Made by a program: the position numbers and the translations under genes
Part shown: piece after piece, positions 1 through 6,255 of the stretch
How the letters are laid out: every line of letters starts with the position of its first letter
Numbering within the stretch: the first letter of the stretch is position 1
Assembly: GCA_030836365.1 (NCBI GenBank)
Contig: JAURQB010000189.1
Span: 1-8,808 of the forward strand
Length of the DNA: 8,808 nucleotides
Reading direction: 5' to 3'
Source: Bdellovibrionota bacterium
Lineage (GTDB): Bacteria; Bdellovibrionota; Bacteriovoracia; Bacteriovoracales; Bacteriovoracaceae
Notes under the pieces: model-generated
The model's input: only the letters and a program-made list of their open reading frames with translations
What the model was told of the DNA's origin: nothing
The model's database searches: none

Positions 1-223
1 CAATTAAAGGTGCCCAAATAAATTTAAAACTATAACCGAGCGCGGCCCAGCTAAAGTAAGTAACAGCTGAGCGTTCAACACCTGCTTCTCTCAACCAGAG
101 ACCAAGTGAAGAGAAGATCATCAAAATAGGAAGACCTGCGGAGAAGCCTAAAAGAAGCATGGTAATAGAGCGAACGTCTGAAAAGCTTTTTATAGTTTCG
201 ATCCAATTTTTTTTCTCTGTCAT
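1..223 (-). CDS. AmpG-like muropeptide permease (MFS/PAT family), N-terminal part only
   Basis: Only the first 74 codons lie in the window; the gene runs off the left edge. The start at 221-223 is preceded by AAGGAAG (228-234) four bases upstream. The translation begins with a short hydrophilic cytoplasmic stretch (MTEKKNWIETIKSF), then a first membrane helix containing LLLGFSAGLPILMIFSSL, a loop WLREAGVERSAV, and a second helix ending ALGYSFKFIWAPLI. The GFSAGLP motif and the GYSFKFIWAPL motif are characteristic of the AmpG/peptide-acetyl-CoA transporter branch of the major facilitator superfamily. E. coli AmpG carries anhydromuropeptides across the inner membrane for cell-wall recycling. 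The substrate here is inferred from family only, since paralogues in this branch can carry other compounds. It lies 43 bp downstream of the carboxypeptidase gene on the same strand with no visible terminator between, so co-transcription is likely. Confidence 0.83.
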   Translation of the reverse strand, partial: MTEKKNWIETIKSFSDVRSITMLLLGFSAGLPILMIFSSLGLWLREAGVERSAVTYFSWAALGYSFKFIWAPLI

Positions 224-266
224 TGATCTTCCTTTTTATTAGCAGAAATTTTTTTAAGTCTTCGTT

Positions 267-1460
267 TCACTCAATGACTTTATAGGGGTTATCAGCAAGA
301 TCAATCAGATAAACGACGGGGTTATAATTATCATCAACCGCAGGATCAATGGCGTCAGCTCCTGGGTAAAATCCGCCAGGGCCCCATTGGTATTTCGGAG
401 AGAGTTCAAATGTAAAACAAAAGATACCATGATCGGCCCATGCCCAGTCACATGTATCACCGCTTGCTACATATAATTCACTTGCCTGCATTGGTTGGTA
501 ATTATTCCATTTGGCCATTTCTTCGGCCATGATTTCATAGGCGCGCTGATCACGCTCCGATGGAAGTGGTGCCGTTGTATTTCCCCAAGGATAAAGAATG
601 AGTTCGGAGAAACTGTGAAAACTTAAAAGGACACTGATATTGTCATTTTCTTCGATGAATTTTTTGACGGCTTTCGTTTCGGGCTCACTAAATGGATTGG
701 GCCCCCGATAAATATCACTCGCTGGGCGGTCAGAACTTCCTGGGCCTCCCCAGCCTTGGGAATAATTTCGGTTTAGGTCAACGCCATATGGTGCACTTGT
801 GCCGGATGAGCGCATATTTTTTCGCCAAATTTTATAGTTTCGTCCGCGAATGTCCCACATTGCCCCATCTGGATTAAGCATTGGGAGAAAATAAATTTCA
901 CGTGTTTCAATTAAGTTTTTGATTTTATCTTGATTACTGTTAAGAATGATTTTTTCCGCAACTCGAACCGGCACGTCAGTTGATAGGTGCTCTCTGGCGT
1001 GATGGGAGCCCGTTATTAAAATTCCAGGTTTTGATTTTTTATTTGAATGATTAGTGATGTGAAGCCCGTAGAGCTCTCGTCCCTCAAAGGAGCGGCCAAA
1101 GCTGATCATGCGAACGATTTGAGGATAATTTTTTTGTAGCTCTTCAAACTTTGCTTTCATTTCTTCGTAGGTATAAAACTTTTCATCACCTTGTGGGTAC
1201 TCTTCTTCTTGGCCAGGATTATCTTCTGTTTCAATCGTTGTGATATTACTGAGTAAAAAAGGCAGATGAGTTTTTATTAACTCTAAGTCGTGATCATTGA
1301 CTGCGCTAAAAACGGTATCACCATTCATTCCGTCCAAATGAATGAGATTGCCAATTAAGCTTCTCTCCTGCGGAGTGCTCGCAGTAAATTCTACTAAATT
1401 CATGTTCCTGGCCATGGCCGATGAGGATAGGAGGGCAAGGCCCAGTATTAAATTTTTCAT
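267..1460 (-). CDS. Secreted M14 zinc carboxypeptidase, carboxypeptidase T-like
   Basis: A 397-residue metallo-carboxypeptidase removing C-terminal residues from peptides outside the cytoplasm. Residues 1-17 form a signal peptide (MKNLILGLALLSSSAMA). Residues about 18-92 form a short propeptide-like region ending in an acidic stretch. The catalytic domain spans about 93-390. All expected M14 residues are visible: zinc ligands His154 and Glu157 (HHARE) and His282 (SFHSFSELILYPWG); substrate-binding Arg156, Asn230 and Arg231 (DLNRNY); Tyr330 (ELYVASGD); and catalytic Glu352 (FTFELSP). The regions around DLNRNY, YRGPNPFSEPET and GGFYPGAD resemble carboxypeptidase T rather than pancreatic enzymes. 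By alignment to carboxypeptidase A numbering, Asp335 falls at position 253 and Cys337 at 255 of the specificity pocket. Asp at 253 is the carboxypeptidase T state, linked to broad hydrophobic-plus-basic specificity. The start is supported by AAGGAGT (1466-1472). It starts 29 bp after the nhaC-type gene. It ends soon after the catalytic domain, with no extra C-terminal domain. Confidence 0.95.
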   Translation of the reverse strand: MKNLILGLALLSSSAMARNMNLVEFTASTPQERSLIGNLIHLDGMNGDTVFSAVNDHDLELIKTHLPFLLSNITTIETEDNPGQEEEYPQGDEKFYTYEEMKAKFEELQKNYPQIVRMISFGRSFEGRELYGLHITNHSNKKSKPGILITGSHHAREHLSTDVPVRVAEKIILNSNQDKIKNLIETREIYFLPMLNPDGAMWDIRGRNYKIWRKNMRSSGTSAPYGVDLNRNYSQGWGGPGSSDRPASDIYRGPNPFSEPETKAVKKFIEENDNISVLLSFHSFSELILYPWGNTTAPLPSERDQRAYEIMAEEMAKWNNYQPMQASELYVASGDTCDWAWADHGIFCFTFELSPKYQWGPGGFYPGADAIDPAVDDNYNPVVYLIDLADNPYKVIE

Positions 1461-1489
1461 TTTCTACTCCTTGAAAATGAGGTTAATAA

Positions 1490-2932
1490 TTAATTATTTT
1501 CTTCTAATTTTTTTTCGATAGTTAAATTCATTGCACCTAAAAAAGCACTCACTAGAGGACTAGCTAAATTAAAAAAGCAGTAGGGCAAATAAGTCAGCGT
1601 TGGAACGCCAAGAATTCCACTGTTATATGCGCCTCCTGAATTCCAGGGGATTAAAACACTTGTTACTGTCCCTGCGTCTTCAACGGCCCGAGAAAGGTTT
1701 TTTGGGTGAAGCCCAAATTTATCATAGGCATTTTTAAACATCCGGCCAGGCAAAACAATAGCAATATATTGATCACAGGCCGTTGCATTTGTAAAAATAG
1801 CGCTCGCTAGAGTTGCTCCAATGACACTGCCTGTTCCTCTAACGAGGGTTAAAATACTATCGGCCATTTTTTGAAGCATACCGGTCACTTCAAGGGCGCC
1901 GCCAAAAACCATCGCGCACAAAATAAGCCAAACAGTGGAGAGCATCGAAGACATACCGCCACGGCTGAGTAGATCATTAATAACAGCATTACTCGTTTTA
2001 ATTGAAACGCCTTCTCCAAGTGCGCCAATTAGAACACCGTACATTCCCATAAACCCAGGATTGCTACTCATCGACGCTAATAAGTCTTGTTGAAAAATAA
2101 CCGCAGCAATTAGGCCAAAAAGAATACTTAGAATCAAGGTCGGCAAGGCCGGAACTTTTTTCATGACAAGAAAGAAGACGGCCAAAGGCACAAGAAGAAG
2201 CCATAAAGAGATGGTAAAGTTATTTTCCAGGGCCAAGCTAATTTCATTTATCTGGTTCATGCTAGGAGCATTACCACTATGACTAAAGTTAAGAATGGAA
2301 AAACCAATGAGGGCAATAATGATGGAGGGGATAGTGGTATAAAGCATATGGCGAATGTGAGTAAATAAATCTGTTCCGGCCATGGCTGGAGCGAGATTAG
2401 TTGTATCACTGAGAGGGGACATTTTATCACCAAAATAAGCACCTGAGATGATGGCCCCGGCAATCATGCCATCAGAAAAACCATAGGCCTTCCCAATGGC
2501 CATAAGGGCAATGCCAATTGTTCCAGTTGTTGTCCAAGAGCTTCCTGTACTGAGAGAAACAATTGCACATGATAAACAGGCTATAGGCAAAAATAGGGCG
2601 GGAGAGATAATTTTAAAACCTATCCAAATAAGTGTCGGAACGATGCCGGCAATGATCCAGCAAGAAACAACTGAGCCGATAATGAGTAAAATTAAACAAC
2701 TGTTCATGGCCGCCATGATCGAGCGAATAATTCCGGCCTCCATATCTGCGTAAGGTAGTTGTAATTTGACCTTCCCAATGAAAACCGCTAAACATGCAGC
2801 AATAACTAGCGCAAGCTGGTTTGGTCCTCCAGTTGCGCTGTCTTTAAATATTAAGACATTGATGACCATTAAAATAACGAGGGCACATAATGGAATTAGA
2901 GATAGCCCAAGAGAGATTGGTTTTTTATTCAT
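1490..2932 (-). CDS. nhaC: NhaC-family Na+/H+ antiporter
   Basis: A 480-residue inner-membrane protein with about ten to twelve hydrophobic segments and a very short N-terminal tail. Signature motifs of the NhaC family are visible: STGSSWTTTGTIG at about 128-140, GDKMSPLSDTTNLAPAMAGT at 168-187, TNATACDQYIAIVLPGR at 381-397, and DAGTVTSVLIPWNSGG at 419-434. Characterised members exchange Na+ for H+, and some relatives exchange organic acids such as malate and lactate, so the exact ions are inferred. The length matches the family. I start it at the ATG at 2930-2932 because AAAGGAA (2938-2944) is correctly spaced. A TTG nine codons upstream would put that ribosome site inside the coding region. 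It is the first gene of the likely cluster with the carboxypeptidase and the AmpG-like permease. It diverges from the small gene at 3002. Confidence 0.92.
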   Translation of the reverse strand: MNKKPISLGLSLIPLCALVILMVINVLIFKDSATGGPNQLALVIAACLAVFIGKVKLQLPYADMEAGIIRSIMAAMNSCLILLIIGSVVSCWIIAGIVPTLIWIGFKIISPALFLPIACLSCAIVSLSTGSSWTTTGTIGIALMAIGKAYGFSDGMIAGAIISGAYFGDKMSPLSDTTNLAPAMAGTDLFTHIRHMLYTTIPSIIIALIGFSILNFSHSGNAPSMNQINEISLALENNFTISLWLLLVPLAVFFLVMKKVPALPTLILSILFGLIAAVIFQQDLLASMSSNPGFMGMYGVLIGALGEGVSIKTSNAVINDLLSRGGMSSMLSTVWLILCAMVFGGALEVTGMLQKMADSILTLVRGTGSVIGATLASAIFTNATACDQYIAIVLPGRMFKNAYDKFGLHPKNLSRAVEDAGTVTSVLIPWNSGGAYNSGILGVPTLTYLPYCFFNLASPLVSAFLGAMNLTIEKKLEENN

Positions 2933-2937
2933 ATTTG

Positions 2938-2944
2938 TTCCTTT
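2938..2944 (-). promoter_or_regulatory. Ribosome binding site deciding the nhaC start
   Basis: AAAGGAA on the minus strand, five bases before the ATG at 2930-2932. It lies downstream of the alternative TTG at 2957-2959, which has no comparable site, so the 480-residue form is preferred over the 489-residue form. Confidence 0.75.
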
Positions 2945-3001
2945 TGTATATGATTTCAAAATCGCTTACCTCCGTCAATTTTATGCAGTAGAGAGAAAGA
3001 C

Positions 3002-3400
3002 ATGTCAGAAAAAATCACAAAAGAAATTTCAAAACAGAAACTCGCTATTATCATCGCCGTCGTCCTGATTTCTTCGATCTGGGGTAGTGTGATGTACTTA
3101 GAGTACAAAATAGCACAAGGGAAAAAGCATTCAAGCGTTGTTCAGTTAGAAGAGGGTCTTTGTGTTTTTATTCCAAGTGGGTGTCATGCACTGAAGGCGG
3201 CTGATCATTACGGGTTGTATTGTCAATCGGGAACCACTGGTAAAATATATCTTGATGGCAGAAAAGCGCTGATGAATCAGGAAGCAAAGCAATTAGAAAT
3301 TAAAGGAAAGACTAAAACTTATTTACTTGAAATAAACGTTTTTGAAAATAATAACAAAAATCTAAGTGAGCCTATTTCATGCTCACAATTTCTCAACTAA
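3002..3400 (+). CDS. Small membrane-anchored protein of unknown function, four cysteines
   Basis: I do not recognise this 132-residue protein. It has a basic N-terminus (residues 1-13, several Lys), one hydrophobic helix at about 14-33 (LAIIIAVVLISSIWGSVMYL), and a hydrophilic domain of about 100 residues. The helix lacks a clear cleavage site, so it probably anchors the protein in the inner membrane with the domain in the periplasm. The domain has cysteines at 54, 61, 74 and 127, enough for two disulfides. It looks rich in beta-strand, with patches such as KIYLDG and TYLLEINVF. The ribosome site upstream is weak (GAGAGAAAG, 2991-2999). It diverges from nhaC across a 69-bp gap. Its last 18 bases overlap the end of the convergent deacetylase-like gene. 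The clean frame, the anchor and the cysteine spacing support a real gene. Confidence 0.72.
   Translation: MSEKITKEISKQKLAIIIAVVLISSIWGSVMYLEYKIAQGKKHSSVVQLEEGLCVFIPSGCHALKAADHYGLYCQSGTTGKIYLDGRKALMNQEAKQLEIKGKTKTYLLEINVFENNNKNLSEPISCSQFLN
3366..3386 (-). terminator. Likely rho-independent terminator of the deacetylase-like gene, inside the convergent gene
   Basis: GTGAGC (3366-3371) and GCTCAC (3381-3386) form a perfect 6-bp stem with a 9-base loop. Read on the minus strand it is followed by TTAGATTTTT (3365 down to 3356). The TGA stop of the minus-strand gene (3383-3385) sits inside the stem. The hairpin lies within the final codons of the plus-strand gene ending at 3400. The stem is short, so this is moderately supported. 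Confidence 0.5.
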
Positions 3401-5176
3401 AATTTTTGGGTACTGATTGATGGCCACTGAGTTTGCCGGAACAACGTCATAACTTCCAGTACGATCATAAATAGAGACTAACGTTGACTGAAATTGAATA
3501 GGCCCTCTTGCACTAATATCCGAGACATCAATTTCTTGAGATCCCGAGTCGTTAACGGTCCAAATCATCACTATTTTTTTCGAATCAATTTTATCGATGA
3601 ACTCGTAGGCAATCCAGTTCTCTTGTTCGTTATGGTACACATCGACAAAGTATGCATCCTTTAGCTGAGATTGTAAGTTCAATAGATAAGGGTAATTAGC
3701 ATCAACTTGAGATTGGTGAGGGTAACTAAAGCTTGAGGGAGATCCACCTAAATTATTTTCCCATTCGATAAATTTATCATACACATATTTACGCCCAGAG
3801 AGTTCTGCCACAGCTCCGTCATGCTTGCTATTAATTGCTCTATCGTGATCGCGCTGATCAACAAAGTGCTCACTTAACCAATCCAAAAATTGTTGTGTCG
3901 TGTTGGAAATTTGATAGGCTTCTGATGTTTCATCCTCGAGTCCGACAAGGTCTTTTGCGTGGAAAGCAAATCCTAAGGTGTAAATTTTTGGAGGTTCATT
4001 GTTCATCAAATCATCACGCCAATTCCCATAAATTTGTAGAAACAAAGTTTTCATATGATCTATTGTGAGGTCTTGGGGAATACCGAAGTGAATATAGTCT
4101 TTACCGATAACTGGAGCTGATGGAATTAAGACAAAAGTCGAGCTTGTATCTTCTTGTAGCCAATGGTCTTTATGAGGACGATATGGGTTCATCACATAAT
4201 GTTGAAAATATTTATAAAATATTTCATCTGGGCCTGCTTCTAGGAACGAGAACCCATAGGACTCCATTAGGCCGTGGTAGAGCTCTCCGTCCTCTGATGA
4301 GGCAGTCGTCGTATTATTTGGAACATGGGCTCCTCTGAAGTTAACTATTTCTTCTTGATTTTCAATGTGGGGAAAAAATTCAGAAATTCCAAGAGAAATC
4401 CAATCGTCAATTGACTCCCATACATCTTCGATGTCTGCCGCATCCGATGAATTTTTGGCATCTAAGTCTCCATGCAATTGCATCCAACTAAAAGGATAGC
4501 TCGTGCGATACTTTCCTTGATGGCTGTGAGAGCCAATACTTCCTCCACTTTCGTAGAGTTTTGTCAGCACATTTTCACATCTGTCATAAAAGTTGAAATC
4601 TGTTGATATGAGTTCAGTTAATTCGGTATTAAACGACTCATGCAATTTTGATGAGTTTTCTGTGTAAAACGTCTCCAAGTCAGTAAGCACTATTTCGAGG
4701 CTCTCTCCAAGGCAGAACTCCATGAATTCACCGCTGACAAGAAAAGAGACTTTAGCTTTGGGAAGGATATTTTCGACAACCCACTCTGCAGAGGATAGTC
4801 TCTCATCCATTGAATTTATTTTACCCGAAATTAAACTGAGCAGTTTTGTTCCATCATTGTTCCGCGGGACTGGATCTGGAGAAATGCTTTTTCCATCCCC
4901 TGGAACATAGCTTCCTGGATATTCGAATTCAGGCATTGGGTCTACATGAAAATCTATCGTGACGTAAATGGGGTAGTAAGTATTGGTGTAAGCCGTTTCA
5001 TCATTTGTTGATGAAGGAGAATCCTGTGCCTCTATACTCTCAGGGAGATTAACCTCATTTGATTGATCTTGTTCAATCGAATTATTACTTGAACACTGCA
5101 AATTAAAGTTTAAAAAAGTAAACATAAGAGAAAGGAATATTCCTATCAAACCGTACTTTTTTTGTTTGACTGACAT
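3383..5176 (-). CDS. Exported polysaccharide-deacetylase-like (NodB-fold) protein, putative lipoprotein
   Basis: A 597-residue exported protein. Residues 1-27 are a signal sequence ending NLQ-Cys28, possibly a lipobox although Gln at -1 is unusual. A Ser/Asn/Glu-rich linker follows to about 65. The central region, about 66-410, carries motifs in the order expected of a NodB-type deacetylase: YVTIDFHVDP (Asp75, His77, Asp79), a strand VSFLVSGEF, GGSIGSHSHQGK (His217, His219), NFRGAHVPN (Arg281), and FAFHAKDL (His406). The metal motif departs from the usual H-S/T-x-x-x-H, since the histidines are only two apart. Activity and substrate are therefore inferred. The last 90 residues or so look like a beta-rich accessory domain of the kind found at the end of glycosidases (YDRTGSYDVV, then INQYPKILVE). 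It lies 72 bp downstream of the ROK kinase. The ribosome site (AAAAGAA) is weak. The alternative is a catalytically changed glycan-binding member. Confidence 0.7.
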   Translation of the reverse strand: MSVKQKKYGLIGIFLSLMFTFLNFNLQCSSNNSIEQDQSNEVNLPESIEAQDSPSSTNDETAYTNTYYPIYVTIDFHVDPMPEFEYPGSYVPGDGKSISPDPVPRNNDGTKLLSLISGKINSMDERLSSAEWVVENILPKAKVSFLVSGEFMEFCLGESLEIVLTDLETFYTENSSKLHESFNTELTELISTDFNFYDRCENVLTKLYESGGSIGSHSHQGKYRTSYPFSWMQLHGDLDAKNSSDAADIEDVWESIDDWISLGISEFFPHIENQEEIVNFRGAHVPNNTTTASSEDGELYHGLMESYGFSFLEAGPDEIFYKYFQHYVMNPYRPHKDHWLQEDTSSTFVLIPSAPVIGKDYIHFGIPQDLTIDHMKTLFLQIYGNWRDDLMNNEPPKIYTLGFAFHAKDLVGLEDETSEAYQISNTTQQFLDWLSEHFVDQRDHDRAINSKHDGAVAELSGRKYVYDKFIEWENNLGGSPSSFSYPHQSQVDANYPYLLNLQSQLKDAYFVDVYHNEQENWIAYEFIDKIDSKKIVMIWTVNDSGSQEIDVSDISARGPIQFQSTLVSIYDRTGSYDVVPANSVAINQYPKILVEKL

Positions 5177-5206
5177 AATATTCTTTTCGGCAGTCTTTTT
5201 AACTTT

Positions 5207-5246
5207 ACTTAGAGTATAAAGCTTCTAAAAATACATGATTCTAAGT
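5207..5246. repeat. Imperfect inverted repeat upstream of the deacetylase-like gene
   Basis: ACTTAGA-GTAT (5207-5217) pairs with ATAC (5231-5234) and TCTAAGT (5240-5246). This leaves a 13-base loop containing AAGCTT and a 5-base bulge. A TATACT hexamer (5213-5218, minus strand) that could be a -10 box lies within the left arm. No T-run follows on either strand, so it does not look like a terminator. It may be an operator or an mRNA leader structure. Confidence 0.35.
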
Positions 5247-5248
5247 AT

Positions 5249-6151
5249 TTATTGCGAAAGTTCAAAGTTTTCAATGAGAAGAGCGGCGCCTAGAACACCT
5301 GCACTATCGCCAATCATGTGCTGATGTATTTTTGGGGTAGGGTAGTTTCTTAAAAATTGTTTAGCGGCCAAAATTTCTTCCACCCCAGCATAGAGGTGTG
5401 GATATTTACTCAATCCTCCTCCTAAAACGAAGTAATCAGGGTCAAGTATGTTTGTTAGATTGGAAATAAATTTCCCTAAATCCTTTTTATATTTTTCAAG
5501 TAGTTTATTGTCTTCTAATATGTCTGTTGCTTTTTTACGATCTCCATTACTAATAAAATACTGATCTTCTATTCCACGACCGCTAAGGTATAATTCAGCA
5601 CAACCATTTTTTCCGCAGTAGCAGTCTCGACCATTTTCGTGAAGTGTCGTGTGCCCTGCTTCACCCGCACCACCTCTAGAGCCACTAAAAATTTTTCTTC
5701 CGATTGTTATTCCCGAACCACACCCAGTGCCAATAATAATTCCTACTCCAACCGCTTCATTAGAATAATTTTTGCCAACGCCTATTACAGACTCTGCTAG
5801 TGCGAAACAATTTGCATCATTGGCACATTGAATGTTTATATCTGTATCTAGGTTTCTCTTAAGATCTCCAATCAGGTCTTGATCGATAAAAGCTTGGGTG
5901 TTTCCATTGATCATTTTCATTGTGGAGGGATCAACACTTCCTGGTAAACCAATACCAATTCCTGAAAATTGATGAAGATTCATTTCTGTTTCTTCAAGCG
6001 CTGCTTGAATTAATGACGTGATGTTTGAAATGATGTGAGCGTAACCCTTATGTCGCTCAGTTGGGGTTCGCTTTTGTAAAATAATTTTATTATCTTGTAT
6101 CAATGCAATTTCGATTTTGGTTCCACCAACATCCAGTCCAATAACGGCCAT
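5249..6151 (-). CDS. ROK-family sugar kinase (glucokinase / N-acetylglucosamine kinase / fructokinase type)
   Basis: A 300-residue cytoplasmic ATP-dependent hexose kinase. The phosphate-binding motif LDVGGTK is at 6-12. GIGLPGSVD at 67-74 and the catalytic Asp112 in NDANCFALAE follow. The second phosphate region is GTGCGSG at 141-147. GEAGH at 163-167 supplies a sugar-contacting Glu164 and zinc ligand His167. The ROK zinc motif CYCGKNGCAE (177-186) has Cys177, 179 and 184 intact. ILDPDYFVLGGGLS is at 235-248 and HMIGDSAGVLGAA near the end. The sequence around the zinc motif resembles E. coli Mak and NagK about equally, so the sugar is left open. All catalytic residues are present, and there is no DNA-binding domain, so it is a kinase and not a ROK repressor. 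The ATG at 6149-6151 is chosen for its AAAGGA site. It lies just after a strong terminator, so it probably has its own promoter. The deacetylase-like gene follows on the same strand. Confidence 0.92.
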   Translation of the reverse strand: MAVIGLDVGGTKIEIALIQDNKIILQKRTPTERHKGYAHIISNITSLIQAALEETEMNLHQFSGIGIGLPGSVDPSTMKMINGNTQAFIDQDLIGDLKRNLDTDINIQCANDANCFALAESVIGVGKNYSNEAVGVGIIIGTGCGSGITIGRKIFSGSRGGAGEAGHTTLHENGRDCYCGKNGCAELYLSGRGIEDQYFISNGDRKKATDILEDNKLLEKYKKDLGKFISNLTNILDPDYFVLGGGLSKYPHLYAGVEEILAAKQFLRNYPTPKIHQHMIGDSAGVLGAALLIENFELSQ

Positions 6152-6157
6152 CTCTTT

Positions 6158-6163
6158 TCCTTT
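6158..6163 (-). promoter_or_regulatory. Ribosome binding site deciding the ROK kinase start
   Basis: AAAGGA on the minus strand, six bases before the ATG at 6149-6151. The longer in-frame start at 6215-6217 would lie inside the loop of the terminator hairpin, and its extra residues (MPPFFFWK...) do not match ROK proteins. The 300-residue form is therefore preferred. Confidence 0.8.
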
Positions 6164-6206
6164 ATGATCAATCTGTCCAATATTAACTGATGATTTCCAA
6201 AAAAAG

Positions 6207-6229
6207 AAGGGAGGCATGAGGCCTCCCTT
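6207..6229 (-). terminator. Rho-independent terminator after the His/Cys-rich protein gene
   Basis: A perfect 9-bp stem, AAGGGAGGC (6207-6215) with GCCTCCCTT (6221-6229), and a 5-base loop. On the minus strand it is followed by CTTTTTTT. It sits 26 bp beyond the stop of the gene at 6256-7287 and before the ROK kinase, separating the two transcripts. Confidence 0.92.
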
Positions 6230-6255
6230 GGTTTATTAGTTGATTTTAGAATTTT

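Noticed and set aside
692..877. Open frame on the plus strand inside the carboxypeptidase gene.
   Set aside because: It is antisense to conserved catalytic sequence, has no ribosome site and encodes no recognisable protein.
2950..2978. Possible nhaC promoter on the minus strand: TTGACG (2973-2978) and AATCAT (2950-2955) with a 17-bp spacer.
   Set aside because: The transcript would start at about 2943, within or next to the ribosome site at 2938-2944, so it could not serve the chosen start. The -10 match is also weak.
2496..3068. Open frames on both strands in and around the 5' half of nhaC (2257-2463, 2496-2753, 2613-2795, 2766-3068).
   Set aside because: They are alternative frames of the strongly conserved antiporter gene or overlap the start of the small orphan, with no features of their own.
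3835..4910. Plus-strand open frames inside the deacetylase-like gene (3835-4068, 4120-4338, 4722-4910).
   Set aside because: They are antisense frames without ribosome sites or protein-like composition.
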